Source: Elusimicrobiota bacterium (lineage in GTDB: Bacteria > Elusimicrobiota > Elusimicrobia > O2-12-FULL-59-9). Taken from it: a stretch of DNA of 7,087 nucleotides. The stretch spans positions 1-7,087 of the forward strand of contig JACQRQ010000213.1 in NCBI GenBank assembly GCA_016206405.1, in the 5' to 3' direction. The notes below the pieces were generated by a model, which was not told where the DNA came from, did no database searches, and saw nothing but the letters and a program-made list of their open reading frames with translations. A program made the position numbers and the translations under genes. This document shows, piece after piece, positions 1-5,419 of the stretch (position 1 is the first letter of the stretch; every line of letters starts with the position of its first letter).

Positions 1-92
1 GGTGGTGAATCTCCAGGATTGACAGGGACGGCCCAAAGCGAGGAGAGCGCCAAAGAAGCAGCGACAAAGGCCCCAAAAAGCTTCACCCCCAT
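1..92 (-). CDS. Exported protein, N-terminal fragment (cut by window edge)
   Basis: An open frame on the minus strand starts at ATG (92) or, in the same frame, GTG (86) and runs off the left edge. Only about 30 codons are visible. The peptide begins MGVKLFGAFVAASLA, continues through a short hydrophobic stretch to SLWA, and then turns into a proline/glycine-rich segment (VPVNPGDSP). One basic residue, about 15 apolar residues and a small residue before the polar start make a classical Sec signal peptide, with cleavage probably after SLWA. The protein is therefore likely secreted, periplasmic or outer-membrane. Nothing else about its function can be seen. A TATAAT box lies directly against the start codon, which favours GTG at 86 as the true start of a leaderless message. 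There is no Shine-Dalgarno sequence. It is divergent from argF. Confidence is limited because so little of the gene is present. Confidence 0.5.
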   Translation of the reverse strand, partial: MGVKLFGAFVAASLALSSLWAVPVNPGDSP

Positions 93-101
93 ATTATACC
101 A
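93..101 (-). promoter_or_regulatory. Extended -10 promoter of the leftward exported-protein gene
   Basis: Read on the minus strand, the sequence is TGGTATAAT, a perfect TATAAT (98 to 93) preceded by the TGn extension. No good -35 lies 16-18 bases upstream, which is usual for extended -10 promoters. The predicted transcription start, 7 bases after the box, falls on the G of the GTG at 86, so the mRNA would have essentially no leader. Confidence 0.5.
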
Positions 102-134
102 GATTCCCGCAAAATATCCCGTCCGGGGGAATCT
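101..134. repeat. 8-bp perfect inverted repeat in the divergent control region
   Basis: AGATTCCC (101-108) and GGGAATCT (127-134) are perfect inverted copies separated by 18 bases. The left arm touches the TG element of the minus-strand extended -10 and the right arm lies upstream of it. The 26-base centre-to-centre distance is about two and a half helical turns. It could be a repressor or activator site for the leftward gene, argF, or both. This is inference from position only; an 8-bp dyad can arise by chance. Confidence 0.3.
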
Positions 135-146
135 TGTTTCTGGGGG

Positions 147-161
147 CAGGCGGCTCGCCTG
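147..161. repeat. Short dyad, 6-bp stem with 3-base loop
   Basis: CAGGCG (147-152), GCT, CGCCTG (156-161) form a perfect hairpin between the exported-protein promoter and argF. No T-run follows on either strand, so it is not a normal intrinsic terminator. It may be an operator, part of the argF leader, or chance in GC-rich DNA. Otherwise the 93-232 gap holds only the elements listed here; I found no convincing argF promoter. Confidence 0.25.
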
Positions 162-219
162 TTGCTCGTGACGCTCAAAAATAATAACTTGATTTGCGAG
201 CGCATGCGCGGCTCAAGCT

Positions 220-235
220 GGAGATAAAGAATATG
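220..235 (+). promoter_or_regulatory. Ribosome binding site that fixes the argF start
   Basis: GGAG (220-223) lies 9 bases before the ATG at 233. The frame stays open upstream to a TTG at 194, but that codon has no Shine-Dalgarno sequence, and the extra 13 residues do not look like the family's N-terminus. Translation therefore most likely starts at 233. Confidence 0.8.
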
Positions 236-1168
236 AACCTGAAAAACCGGAGCCTGATCACGCTGAGGGATTTCAGCCGCGAGGAAATCCTGCATATCCT
301 TAAAACCGCGGCGGACATCAAGACCCGCTTCAAGGCCGGGGAGGTTTATCATCCTTTGAAGGGCAAGATGCTGGCGATGATTTTCCAGAAGCCGTCTTTG
401 CGCACCCGGGTTTCCTTTGAAACCGGAATGTACCAGCTCGGCGGGGCCGCCATGTACCTCGGGCCCTCCGACATCGGCCTGGGAAAGCGGGAATCAACCG
501 AGGACATCGCCCGCGTCCTTTCCCGCCAAGTGGACCTCATCATGGCGCGGGTTTTCAGCCATGAAATCGTGGAGGAGCTCGCCCTCTACTCCTCCATCCC
601 CGTCATCAACGGCTTGAGCGACTTCTGCCATCCCTGCCAGGCCCTGGCCGACCTGCAAACCATCCTGGAGCGCGGGAAAAAACCCGAAGGCTGCAAACTC
701 GCCTTCATCGGGGACGGCAACAACGTGGCAAACTCCCTGGTCTTCGGGGGCCTCAAACTCGGAATGCATGTCGCCGTGGCCTCCCCCGCCGGCCATCAAC
801 TCCGCGACGACGTCCGGCGCTGGGCCCAACAAGACGGCGGCCGATCCGGCGGCAAGCTGACGCTCCACCTCTCCCCGGCCGAGGCGGCTGAAAAGGCGGA
901 CGTGCTCTATACCGATGTTTGGACGTCCATGGGACAGGAACAGGAGGCTTTAAGCCGGAAAAAGGACTTCGCGCCCTATCAAATCAACGCGGCGCTGCTG
1001 AAGCGCGCCAAACCGGACGCCATCGTTTTGCATTGCCTGCCGGCGCACTACGGAGAGGAGATCACCTACGAAGTCGGCCACGGCCCCCAGTCGGCGATTT
1101 TCGACGAAGCCGAAAACCGGCTGCACGCCCAGAAAGCCCTGATGGCCCTCGTCGCGGGGGAGGATTAG
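233..1168 (+). CDS. argF: Ornithine carbamoyltransferase (anabolic type)
   Basis: A cytoplasmic enzyme that transfers the carbamoyl group of carbamoyl phosphate to L-ornithine, giving citrulline for arginine synthesis. The 311-residue protein has the normal family length and all hallmark motifs in order. The carbamoyl-phosphate loop is SLRTR (55-59), followed by VSFE. A conserved middle block includes RVLSRQVDLIMAR and ends at Arg106. Next are HPCQALADL (133-141), the FIGDGNNVANS nucleotide-fold strand (159-168), the ornithine-binding DVWTSMG loop (228-234), HCLP (267-270), and the C-terminal FDEAENRLHAQKAL. The SMG loop argues for ornithine rather than putrescine, N-acetylornithine or aspartate as substrate. 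Two substitutions stand out: the STRTR loop reads SLRTR, and the usual AYRG after HCLP is AHYG. Its TAG stop overlaps the TAA stop of rocD on the other strand. The start is ATG at 233, chosen for its Shine-Dalgarno sequence. Identity is very secure. Confidence 0.96.
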   Translation: MNLKNRSLITLRDFSREEILHILKTAADIKTRFKAGEVYHPLKGKMLAMIFQKPSLRTRVSFETGMYQLGGAAMYLGPSDIGLGKRESTEDIARVLSRQVDLIMARVFSHEIVEELALYSSIPVINGLSDFCHPCQALADLQTILERGKKPEGCKLAFIGDGNNVANSLVFGGLKLGMHVAVASPAGHQLRDDVRRWAQQDGGRSGGKLTLHLSPAEAAEKADVLYTDVWTSMGQEQEALSRKKDFAPYQINAALLKRAKPDAIVLHCLPAHYGEEITYEVGHGPQSAIFDEAENRLHAQKALMALVAGED

Positions 1169-2397
1169 GACAGTTGAGCCAGGGCGGAGCGGACGATTTC
1201 CACGGTCTCGTCTATCTGCGGCTGCGTGATGACCAGCGCCGGGGCGAAGCGGACGGTCACGTGGTGAGTGTCCTTGGCCAGGACCCCCAGCGCCAAGAGC
1301 TTCTTGCAGAACTCCTTGGCCAAGGGCTCGGTGAACTCGATGGCCATCAGAAGGCCTTTGCCGCGGCGCGCTTTGATTTTGGGATGTTCAATCGCATTGA
1401 GCCTGGACAAAAAATAATCCCCGAGGCGCGCCGCTTTCTCCGGCAATCTTTCCTCCACCAACACGTCCAGCGCGGCCGAGCCGATGGCCGAGGCCAGGGG
1501 ATTTCCGCCATAGGTGCTGCCGTGAGTGCCGGGGCGAAACACCTTCATGATGCTCTCGGCGCAGGCGATCGCCGAGATCGGATACAAGCCGCCCGAAAGG
1601 GCCTTGCCCATGATCATGATGTCGGGGCGTATCCCGTTGTGCTCGAAGCAAAACATCCTGCCCGTGCGCCCGAAGCCCGTCTGAATCTCGTCGGCGCAAA
1701 GGAGAATGCCGCGCCGGTCGCAAATCTCCCGGACGCGGTTTAAATAATCCGCGCGGGGCACGATCACTCCCGCCTCTCCCTGCACCGGCTCGACCAGAAA
1801 ACCGCAGGTGTTGGGTCCTATCGCCTCCTCCAGCGCGGCCGGGTCGTCGTAGGGAATGATTTTAAACCCGGGCGTCGGCGGGCCGTAACCTTCGTAAGCG
1901 TCGGGATCGGTGGAGAATCCGACGATCGTCGTCGTCCTCCCATGGAAGTTGTCGCGGCAGACGATGATCTCGGCCTTGCCGGCCTCGACGCCTTTGACCT
2001 CGTATCCCCAGCGGCGCATGGCCTTGATGGCCGTCTCCACTCCCTCGGCGCCGGTGTTCATCGGCAAAACCTTCTCCATGCCGGTGAGCTCGCTGATCTT
2101 GCGCAAAAAATCGCCCATGACGTCGTTGTGAAAGGCCCTGGAAGTCAGGCACAGCCTGTCCAATTGCGCCTTGGCCGCCGCGACGATCCGCGGGTGGTTA
2201 TGCCCCTGGTTTAAGGCGCTGTAGGCGCTGAGCATGTCGAAGTATCTTTTGCCCTCCACGTCCCAGACGAAAACTCCCTCGCCGCGCGCCAGCACGACGG
2301 GCAGCGGCGCGTAATTGCCGGCGCCGTAGCGCAGGTCTTTGTCGATATACTGCTGGGTGGGGGATTTCATCGCCGCCGCATTCGATTTGAGCTTCAT
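1165..2397 (-). CDS. rocD: Ornithine aminotransferase (ornithine--oxo-acid transaminase)
   Basis: A cytoplasmic PLP enzyme (class III aminotransferase) that moves the delta-amino group of ornithine to 2-oxoglutarate. It yields glutamate-5-semialdehyde, which feeds proline or glutamate. The 410-residue protein has the usual length. It carries the ornithine-specific residues: Tyr29 and Tyr59 (matching human Tyr55 and Tyr85), FHGRTTT with Arg154 (human Arg180, substrate carboxylate), the Glu208 of EPVQGEAG (human Glu235), and an arginine in VRFAPAL near the end. NTGAE (114-118) binds PLP phosphate, Asp236 in ADEIQTG contacts the pyridine nitrogen, and Lys265 in MGKALSGG forms the Schiff base. 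These separate it from acetylornithine and GABA aminotransferases. The ATG overlaps the stop of the upstream cDPGS-like gene (ATGA), with GGGAGG four bases before it, so translation is probably coupled. Met10 is a possible later start. It converges on argF, which competes for the same substrate. Confidence 0.94.
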   Translation of the reverse strand: MKLKSNAAAMKSPTQQYIDKDLRYGAGNYAPLPVVLARGEGVFVWDVEGKRYFDMLSAYSALNQGHNHPRIVAAAKAQLDRLCLTSRAFHNDVMGDFLRKISELTGMEKVLPMNTGAEGVETAIKAMRRWGYEVKGVEAGKAEIIVCRDNFHGRTTTIVGFSTDPDAYEGYGPPTPGFKIIPYDDPAALEEAIGPNTCGFLVEPVQGEAGVIVPRADYLNRVREICDRRGILLCADEIQTGFGRTGRMFCFEHNGIRPDIMIMGKALSGGLYPISAIACAESIMKVFRPGTHGSTYGGNPLASAIGSAALDVLVEERLPEKAARLGDYFLSRLNAIEHPKIKARRGKGLLMAIEFTEPLAKEFCKKLLALGVLAKDTHHVTVRFAPALVITQPQIDETVEIVRSALAQLS

Positions 2398-3752
2398 GCC
2401 GCCTCCCTGGCCCTCACCGGACTCACCCTAGCCAAGAATTCGTCCAGAACTCCCTCCAGCGCCTGGATCCCGGCTGGGTCTAAATCATAGGTGACGCGAA
2501 TAAGGGGGCGTTTGGTCCGGATAATCCGCCCCAAATCAAAAGGGGCGCCCACCAGCACCAGGTCGCAGGGAACCTTGTCGATGGTCTTGCGCAGCTCCTC
2601 AATTTGCGCGTCGGCATATCCCATCGCCGGCAGCACGTCTTTGAGGTGGGGATATTTTTCCAGCACCTGCTTGATGGACCCCACGGCATAAGGCCGCGGG
2701 TCGACGATTTCCGCCGCGCCGTAGCGCTTGGCGGCCACATGCGCCGCGCCGTAGCTCATCCCGCCGTGCGTCAGGGTGGGCCCGTCCTCGATGACCAGAA
2801 CCTTTTTGCCCTGGATGCGCCCTCCGTCGGCGACGCTCACGGCCGAGTCGGCCTCAATCATCCGCGCCTTGGGATTGATGCGTTGAACGTTCTCGCGGAC
2901 CTGCTTGAGCCCGGACGGGGAAGCGGCGCCCACTTTGTTGACCAAAACGACCTGGGCCGTGCGCAGATTGGTCTCTCCCGGGTGGTAGAGCATCTCATGG
3001 CCGGGACGGAGGGGGTCGACTAAAACGATATGCAAATCGGGACGGAAAAACGGAACGTCGTTGTTGCCCCCGTCCCAAAGAATGATCTCCGCCTCCCGTT
3101 CGGCCGCGCGCAGAATCTCCCCATATTCGACCCCGGCGTAAACCACATGGCCCATCCGGATATGATTTTCGTATTCCTCCCGCTCCTCGATGGTGCAGCG
3201 ATGCTTGTCCAAATCCTCGATGGCGGCGAAGCGCTGCAGCCGCTGGGCGTTCAAGTCGGGCCCGTAGGGCATGGGGTGGCGCACGACCACCACGGATTTG
3301 CCCTTCTCGCGCAGCAACTTGGCCACCTGCCGGGAGGTCTGGCTCTTTCCGCAGCCCGTGCGCACGGCGCAGACGGAAACGACCGGTAATTTGGATTTGA
3401 GCATGGCGCGCTGCGCCCCGATGAGGCGGAAGTCGGCGCCTTCCGCGTTGGCCATGGAGGCGCGGTGCATCACGTCGATATGGGCGATATCGCTGAACGC
3501 GAAAAGCACCTCGTCGGCGCCGTGCTCGCGGATCAACTCCGGCAGCCGGGACTCGTCATGGATGGCGATGCCGCTCGGGTAGAGCGCGCCCGCCAATTCG
3601 GGAGGATAGGTTCTTCCGGCGATGTTGGGAATCTGATAGGCCGTGAAGGCGACGACTTGGCAGCTCGGATCGTCCCGGAACAAGACGTTGAAATTGTGGA
3701 AATCGCGGCCCGCCGCTCCCATGATGATGACCTTTTTCACGCTGTTCTTCAT
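2394..3752 (-). CDS. Cyclic 2,3-diphosphoglycerate synthetase-like P-loop NTPase (COG2403-type)
   Basis: A 452-residue cytoplasmic protein resembling archaeal cyclic 2,3-diphosphoglycerate synthetase and its bacterial relatives, often labelled predicted GTPases. The N-terminal part (5-115) is a Rossmann-like domain opening KKVIIMGAAGRDFHNFN. A P-loop follows at 131-137 (RTGCGKS, Lys136), then VVVVRHPMPYG (154-163), an aspartate/asparagine cluster WDGGNND (226-232) in the Walker B region, and VNKVG (271-275) at the place of a guanine-specificity motif. The family signature VIEDGPTLTHGGM lies at 320-332. In archaea the family closes 2,3-diphosphoglycerate into a cyclic phosphoanhydride using ATP. 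Whether this bacterial homologue does so is unknown. The start is well supported: ATG at 3752 follows the purine-rich GAGGAGGAGGA. It is first in a two-gene unit with rocD, overlapping by ATGA, which suggests a link to ornithine or acyl-phosphate metabolism (inference). Family membership is fairly sure, function is not. Confidence 0.82.
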   Translation of the reverse strand: MKNSVKKVIIMGAAGRDFHNFNVLFRDDPSCQVVAFTAYQIPNIAGRTYPPELAGALYPSGIAIHDESRLPELIREHGADEVLFAFSDIAHIDVMHRASMANAEGADFRLIGAQRAMLKSKLPVVSVCAVRTGCGKSQTSRQVAKLLREKGKSVVVVRHPMPYGPDLNAQRLQRFAAIEDLDKHRCTIEEREEYENHIRMGHVVYAGVEYGEILRAAEREAEIILWDGGNNDVPFFRPDLHIVLVDPLRPGHEMLYHPGETNLRTAQVVLVNKVGAASPSGLKQVRENVQRINPKARMIEADSAVSVADGGRIQGKKVLVIEDGPTLTHGGMSYGAAHVAAKRYGAAEIVDPRPYAVGSIKQVLEKYPHLKDVLPAMGYADAQIEELRKTIDKVPCDLVLVGAPFDLGRIIRTKRPLIRVTYDLDPAGIQALEGVLDEFLARVSPVRAREAA

Positions 3753-3788
3753 TCCTCCTCCTCATCGCTCCTGGCGGCCAACGGGGAT

Positions 3789-3818
3789 AGGGTAGCCTTT
3801 TTCCCATGCGGGAATCAA
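3789..3818 (-). promoter_or_regulatory. Weak candidate promoter for the cDPGS-like/rocD pair
   Basis: On the minus strand TTGATT (3818-3813), an 18-base spacer and TACCCT (3794-3789) lie upstream of the ATG at 3752. The match is four of six and three of six. The spacer contains the small perfect dyad TTCCC-ATGC-GGGAA (3801-3814). It is the best candidate I see, but weak. Confidence 0.2.
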
Positions 3819-3819
3819 T

Positions 3820-3903
3820 CGCCTTTCGCGGGGGGCGTCTGGGCCTTGACAGCGGGGGTGTGTCATGTTAGACTATTGCCGGTTAAATCTCCGGCGAAAG
3901 GCG
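3820..3903. repeat. 10-bp perfect inverted repeat bracketing the rightward promoter
   Basis: CGCCTTTCGC (3820-3829) and GCGAAAGGCG (3894-3903) are exact inverted copies, 64 bases apart. The left copy sits between the candidate leftward promoter and the rightward -35. The right copy covers the AAGG ribosome binding site of the zinc-finger gene. Possible roles are a paired operator allowing DNA looping across the divergent promoters, or chance. The repeat is seen directly; the role is inferred. Confidence 0.4.
3846..3874 (+). promoter_or_regulatory. Strong sigma-70-type promoter of the rightward cluster
   Basis: A consensus -35 TTGACA (3846-3851), a 17-base spacer, and -10 TAGACT (3869-3874) preceded by TGT (3866-3868), which adds an extended -10. 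The predicted start is about 3880-3882, giving a leader of roughly 28 bases. AAGG (3898-3901) stands 7 bases before the ATG at 3909. It probably drives the zinc-finger, dehydrogenase, arsC and peptidase genes together, since no terminator is visible between them. Confidence 0.78.
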
Positions 3904-3908
3904 GTTCT

Positions 3909-4370
3909 ATGGTAAAAAAGACGGCGAAAAACAGCTTGAAAAAGGCAAAAACGTCTCCGAAATCGGCGGCCGGCAAAACGACGCCACAGGCGAAAAGCCT
4001 AAAAGGAGACGCCCTGGCCTACGGCAAGAAGGACCAAAACAAGCTCAGAAAACAGCTTGTGGAAATGCGCACGGATTTGATGCATCTCGTCAAGCCGGAG
4101 AGGACTGCAACCATGCTGGACAACGATATCGGGGATGAGGCCGACAAAGCCACCATTTCCGTCACCAAGGAAATACTTTACGAGCTCTCCGACAAAGAGC
4201 GGAAAACCATCGACGAAATCGAGGCCGCTCTGCGCAGGATGGAGAAGGGCTCTTACGGCCTGTGCGAAGCCTGCCGCAAGCCCATTCCCCTGCTGCGCCT
4301 GAGCGCCATCCCCTTCGCCCGCTACTGCATCGCTTGTCAAAGCACTTCCGAGCAAGCCAGCTTATCCTAA
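3909..4370 (+). CDS. DksA/TraR-family C4 zinc-finger transcription factor
   Basis: A 153-residue protein of the DksA/TraR family, which enters the RNA polymerase secondary channel and alters initiation, in many bacteria together with ppGpp. The zinc finger is intact: Cys119 and Cys122 (CEAC), 17 residues, then Cys140 and Cys143 (CIAC). Before it lies a predicted coiled-coil hairpin (about 42-113) with the tip motif DEADKA (76-81). This matches the DxxDxA of E. coli DksA that acts on the polymerase active site, so polymerase regulation is plausible. The first 40 or so residues replace the usual N-terminus with a lysine/alanine/serine/threonine-rich basic tail (KKTAKNSLKKAKTSPKS and on) that looks disordered and may bind nucleic acid. 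The frame is open far upstream, but ATG 3909 is chosen because it follows the promoter and AAGG. Its TAA is followed with no gap by the GTG of the dehydrogenase gene. Confidence 0.9.
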   Translation: MVKKTAKNSLKKAKTSPKSAAGKTTPQAKSLKGDALAYGKKDQNKLRKQLVEMRTDLMHLVKPERTATMLDNDIGDEADKATISVTKEILYELSDKERKTIDEIEAALRRMEKGSYGLCEACRKPIPLLRLSAIPFARYCIACQSTSEQASLS

Positions 4371-5375
4371 GTGAAGGCCGCCTTTTTCAATCAATGCGGC
4401 GGAGCCGATCAACTCACTTACGGCGACTTTGAGGACCCCGTCGCCGCGGCGGGGGAAGTCCTCGTCCGGGTCAAAGCCTGCGCGCTCAACCACCTCGATC
4501 TCTGGGTGAGGGAAGGGCTTCCGGCCTACAAAATCCGGCTGCCGCACATTTTGGGCAACGACATCGCCGGAACGCTGGCCGAAACCGGACAAAATGTCTT
4601 GATCTCTCCGGGAATCTCCTGTTTTAAATGCGGCTATTGCCTGCGCGGATCGGACAACCTCTGCCCGGACTACAAAATCATCGGCGCCGACGGAGGGCAT
4701 GGGGGATACGCCGAGTGGGTCCGCGTCCCGGCCGCCAACGTCATCCCGATACCGGAAGGGGTCGCCTTGGAAGAGGCCGCCGCCTTCCCTCTGACCTACC
4801 TGACGGCCTGGCATATGCTCAGCACCCGCGCCGAGCTTAAAACGGGCCAAAGCGTCTTGGTCCTGGGCAGCGGCAGCGGGGTGGGAGTCGCCGCCATCCA
4901 AATAGCGAAACTCCTCGGAGCCCGTGTTCTGGCCGCGTCGAGCTCGCAAGCCAAGCTCGGCCGGGCCAAGGCTTTGGGGGCCGATGAGACGATTTGGAGC
5001 GGCGGGGAAAATCTGGCCAAAAAAATTGTGCGTTTCACCCAAGGCGAGGGGGTCGACGTCGTGTTCGAGCATATCGGCTCGGCGTCGTTCATGCAGGCCG
5101 TCAAGTGTCTCAAGCGCGGCGGAGTTTTGGTGACCTGCGGAGCCACCGGCGGCCACGCCGCGGAGCTCGATTTAAGGTACGTCTATTTCAAAGAGCTCAA
5201 AATTCTCGGCGCGCGCATGGGCACTTTCGCCGAGCTCAACCATATCGTTCAATTTCTGGCGCAGAAGCGCCTCAAGCCCGTCATCGACCGCCGCTTCGCC
5301 CTCAGCGAGGCGCGCCAGGCGCATGAGTATTTGGCCTCCCGCCTCCAATTCGGCAAGGTGGTCCTCATCCCATGA
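4371..5375 (+). CDS. MDR-superfamily zinc-binding dehydrogenase / quinone oxidoreductase
   Basis: A 334-residue cytoplasmic NAD(P)H-dependent oxidoreductase of the medium-chain dehydrogenase family. The N-terminal GroES-like domain holds the structural zinc site, Cys84, Cys87, Cys90 and Cys98 (CX2CX2CX7C). The Rossmann domain starts near 161, with the cofactor loop GSGSGVG (166-172). The serines at 190-192 after the second strand carry no acidic residue, which fits NADPH better than NADH. The usual catalytic zinc ligands are absent: the N-terminal cysteine is Asn40 in ALNHLDLW, and GHE is replaced by GND (62-64). It thus resembles the non-catalytic-zinc, quinone-reductase or crotonyl-CoA-reductase-like branch; the substrate is unknown. 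A loop of about nine residues, normally GVxxxxxGxRV before the zinc lobe, seems missing (ETGQNVLISPG, 71-81). GTG is used as start directly after the previous TAA with no clear Shine-Dalgarno sequence, so translation probably relies on reinitiation. Confidence 0.88.
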   Translation: MKAAFFNQCGGADQLTYGDFEDPVAAAGEVLVRVKACALNHLDLWVREGLPAYKIRLPHILGNDIAGTLAETGQNVLISPGISCFKCGYCLRGSDNLCPDYKIIGADGGHGGYAEWVRVPAANVIPIPEGVALEEAAAFPLTYLTAWHMLSTRAELKTGQSVLVLGSGSGVGVAAIQIAKLLGARVLAASSSQAKLGRAKALGADETIWSGGENLAKKIVRFTQGEGVDVVFEHIGSASFMQAVKCLKRGGVLVTCGATGGHAAELDLRYVYFKELKILGARMGTFAELNHIVQFLAQKRLKPVIDRRFALSEARQAHEYLASRLQFGKVVLIP

Positions 5376-5410
5376 AAATCGGATTGGCGCCGGGCGCCGA
5401 GGATTTGTAG
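5372..5410 (+). other. 12-codon mini-ORF, possible translational coupler
   Basis: An ATG at 5372 overlaps the dehydrogenase stop as ATGA and opens MKIGLAPGAEDL before TAG (5408-5410). AAGG (5355-5358) lies 13 bases upstream. It is in the same frame as arsC and stops 9 bases before the arsC GTG. GAGGA (5399-5403), inside its end, is too far (16 bases) from that GTG to be ideal. It could hand ribosomes from the dehydrogenase to arsC. A 6-bp hairpin (TTGGCG 5384-5389 with CGCCGA 5395-5400, one G-T pair) lies in it. It may equally be spurious. Confidence 0.25.
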
Positions 5411-5413
5411 AAT
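5384..5413 (+). promoter_or_regulatory. Candidate internal promoter giving leaderless arsC mRNA
   Basis: TTGGCG (5384-5389), an 18-base spacer and TAGAAT (5408-5413), five of six to consensus. Six bases then separate the box from the arsC GTG, so transcription would begin on that G. The same -10, six bases, GTG spacing occurs at the left edge of the window. It may let arsC and the peptidase be expressed apart from the upstream genes. Confidence 0.35.
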
Positions 5414-5419
5414 ATCGCC

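Noticed and set aside
162..190. TTGCTC-17-TAACTT as argF promoter
   Set aside because: The -10 matches only three of six; too weak to list as a feature.
200..209. GCGCATGCGC palindrome before argF
   Set aside because: A 10-base GC-rich palindrome of this kind is easily found by chance, and nothing else around it suggests a site.
194..232. TTG at 194 as argF start
   Set aside because: It has no Shine-Dalgarno sequence. ATG 233 has GGAG at good spacing and matches the family's N-terminus.
919..1743. Long plus-strand open frame across the end of argF and into rocD (274 codons)
   Set aside because: It is antisense to rocD and out of frame with argF. It is rich in Arg/Gly/Ala with no recognisable motif, and is an expected artefact of GC-rich codon bias.
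3465..3908. Upstream extension of the zinc-finger gene (open frame back to 3465)
   Set aside because: It would overlap the cDPGS-like gene antisense and span the strong promoter at 3846-3874. The ribosome site supports ATG 3909.
4362..5156. Minus-strand open frame of 264 codons opposite the dehydrogenase
   Set aside because: It is fully opposite a gene with strong family motifs, has no domain signature and no start site context.
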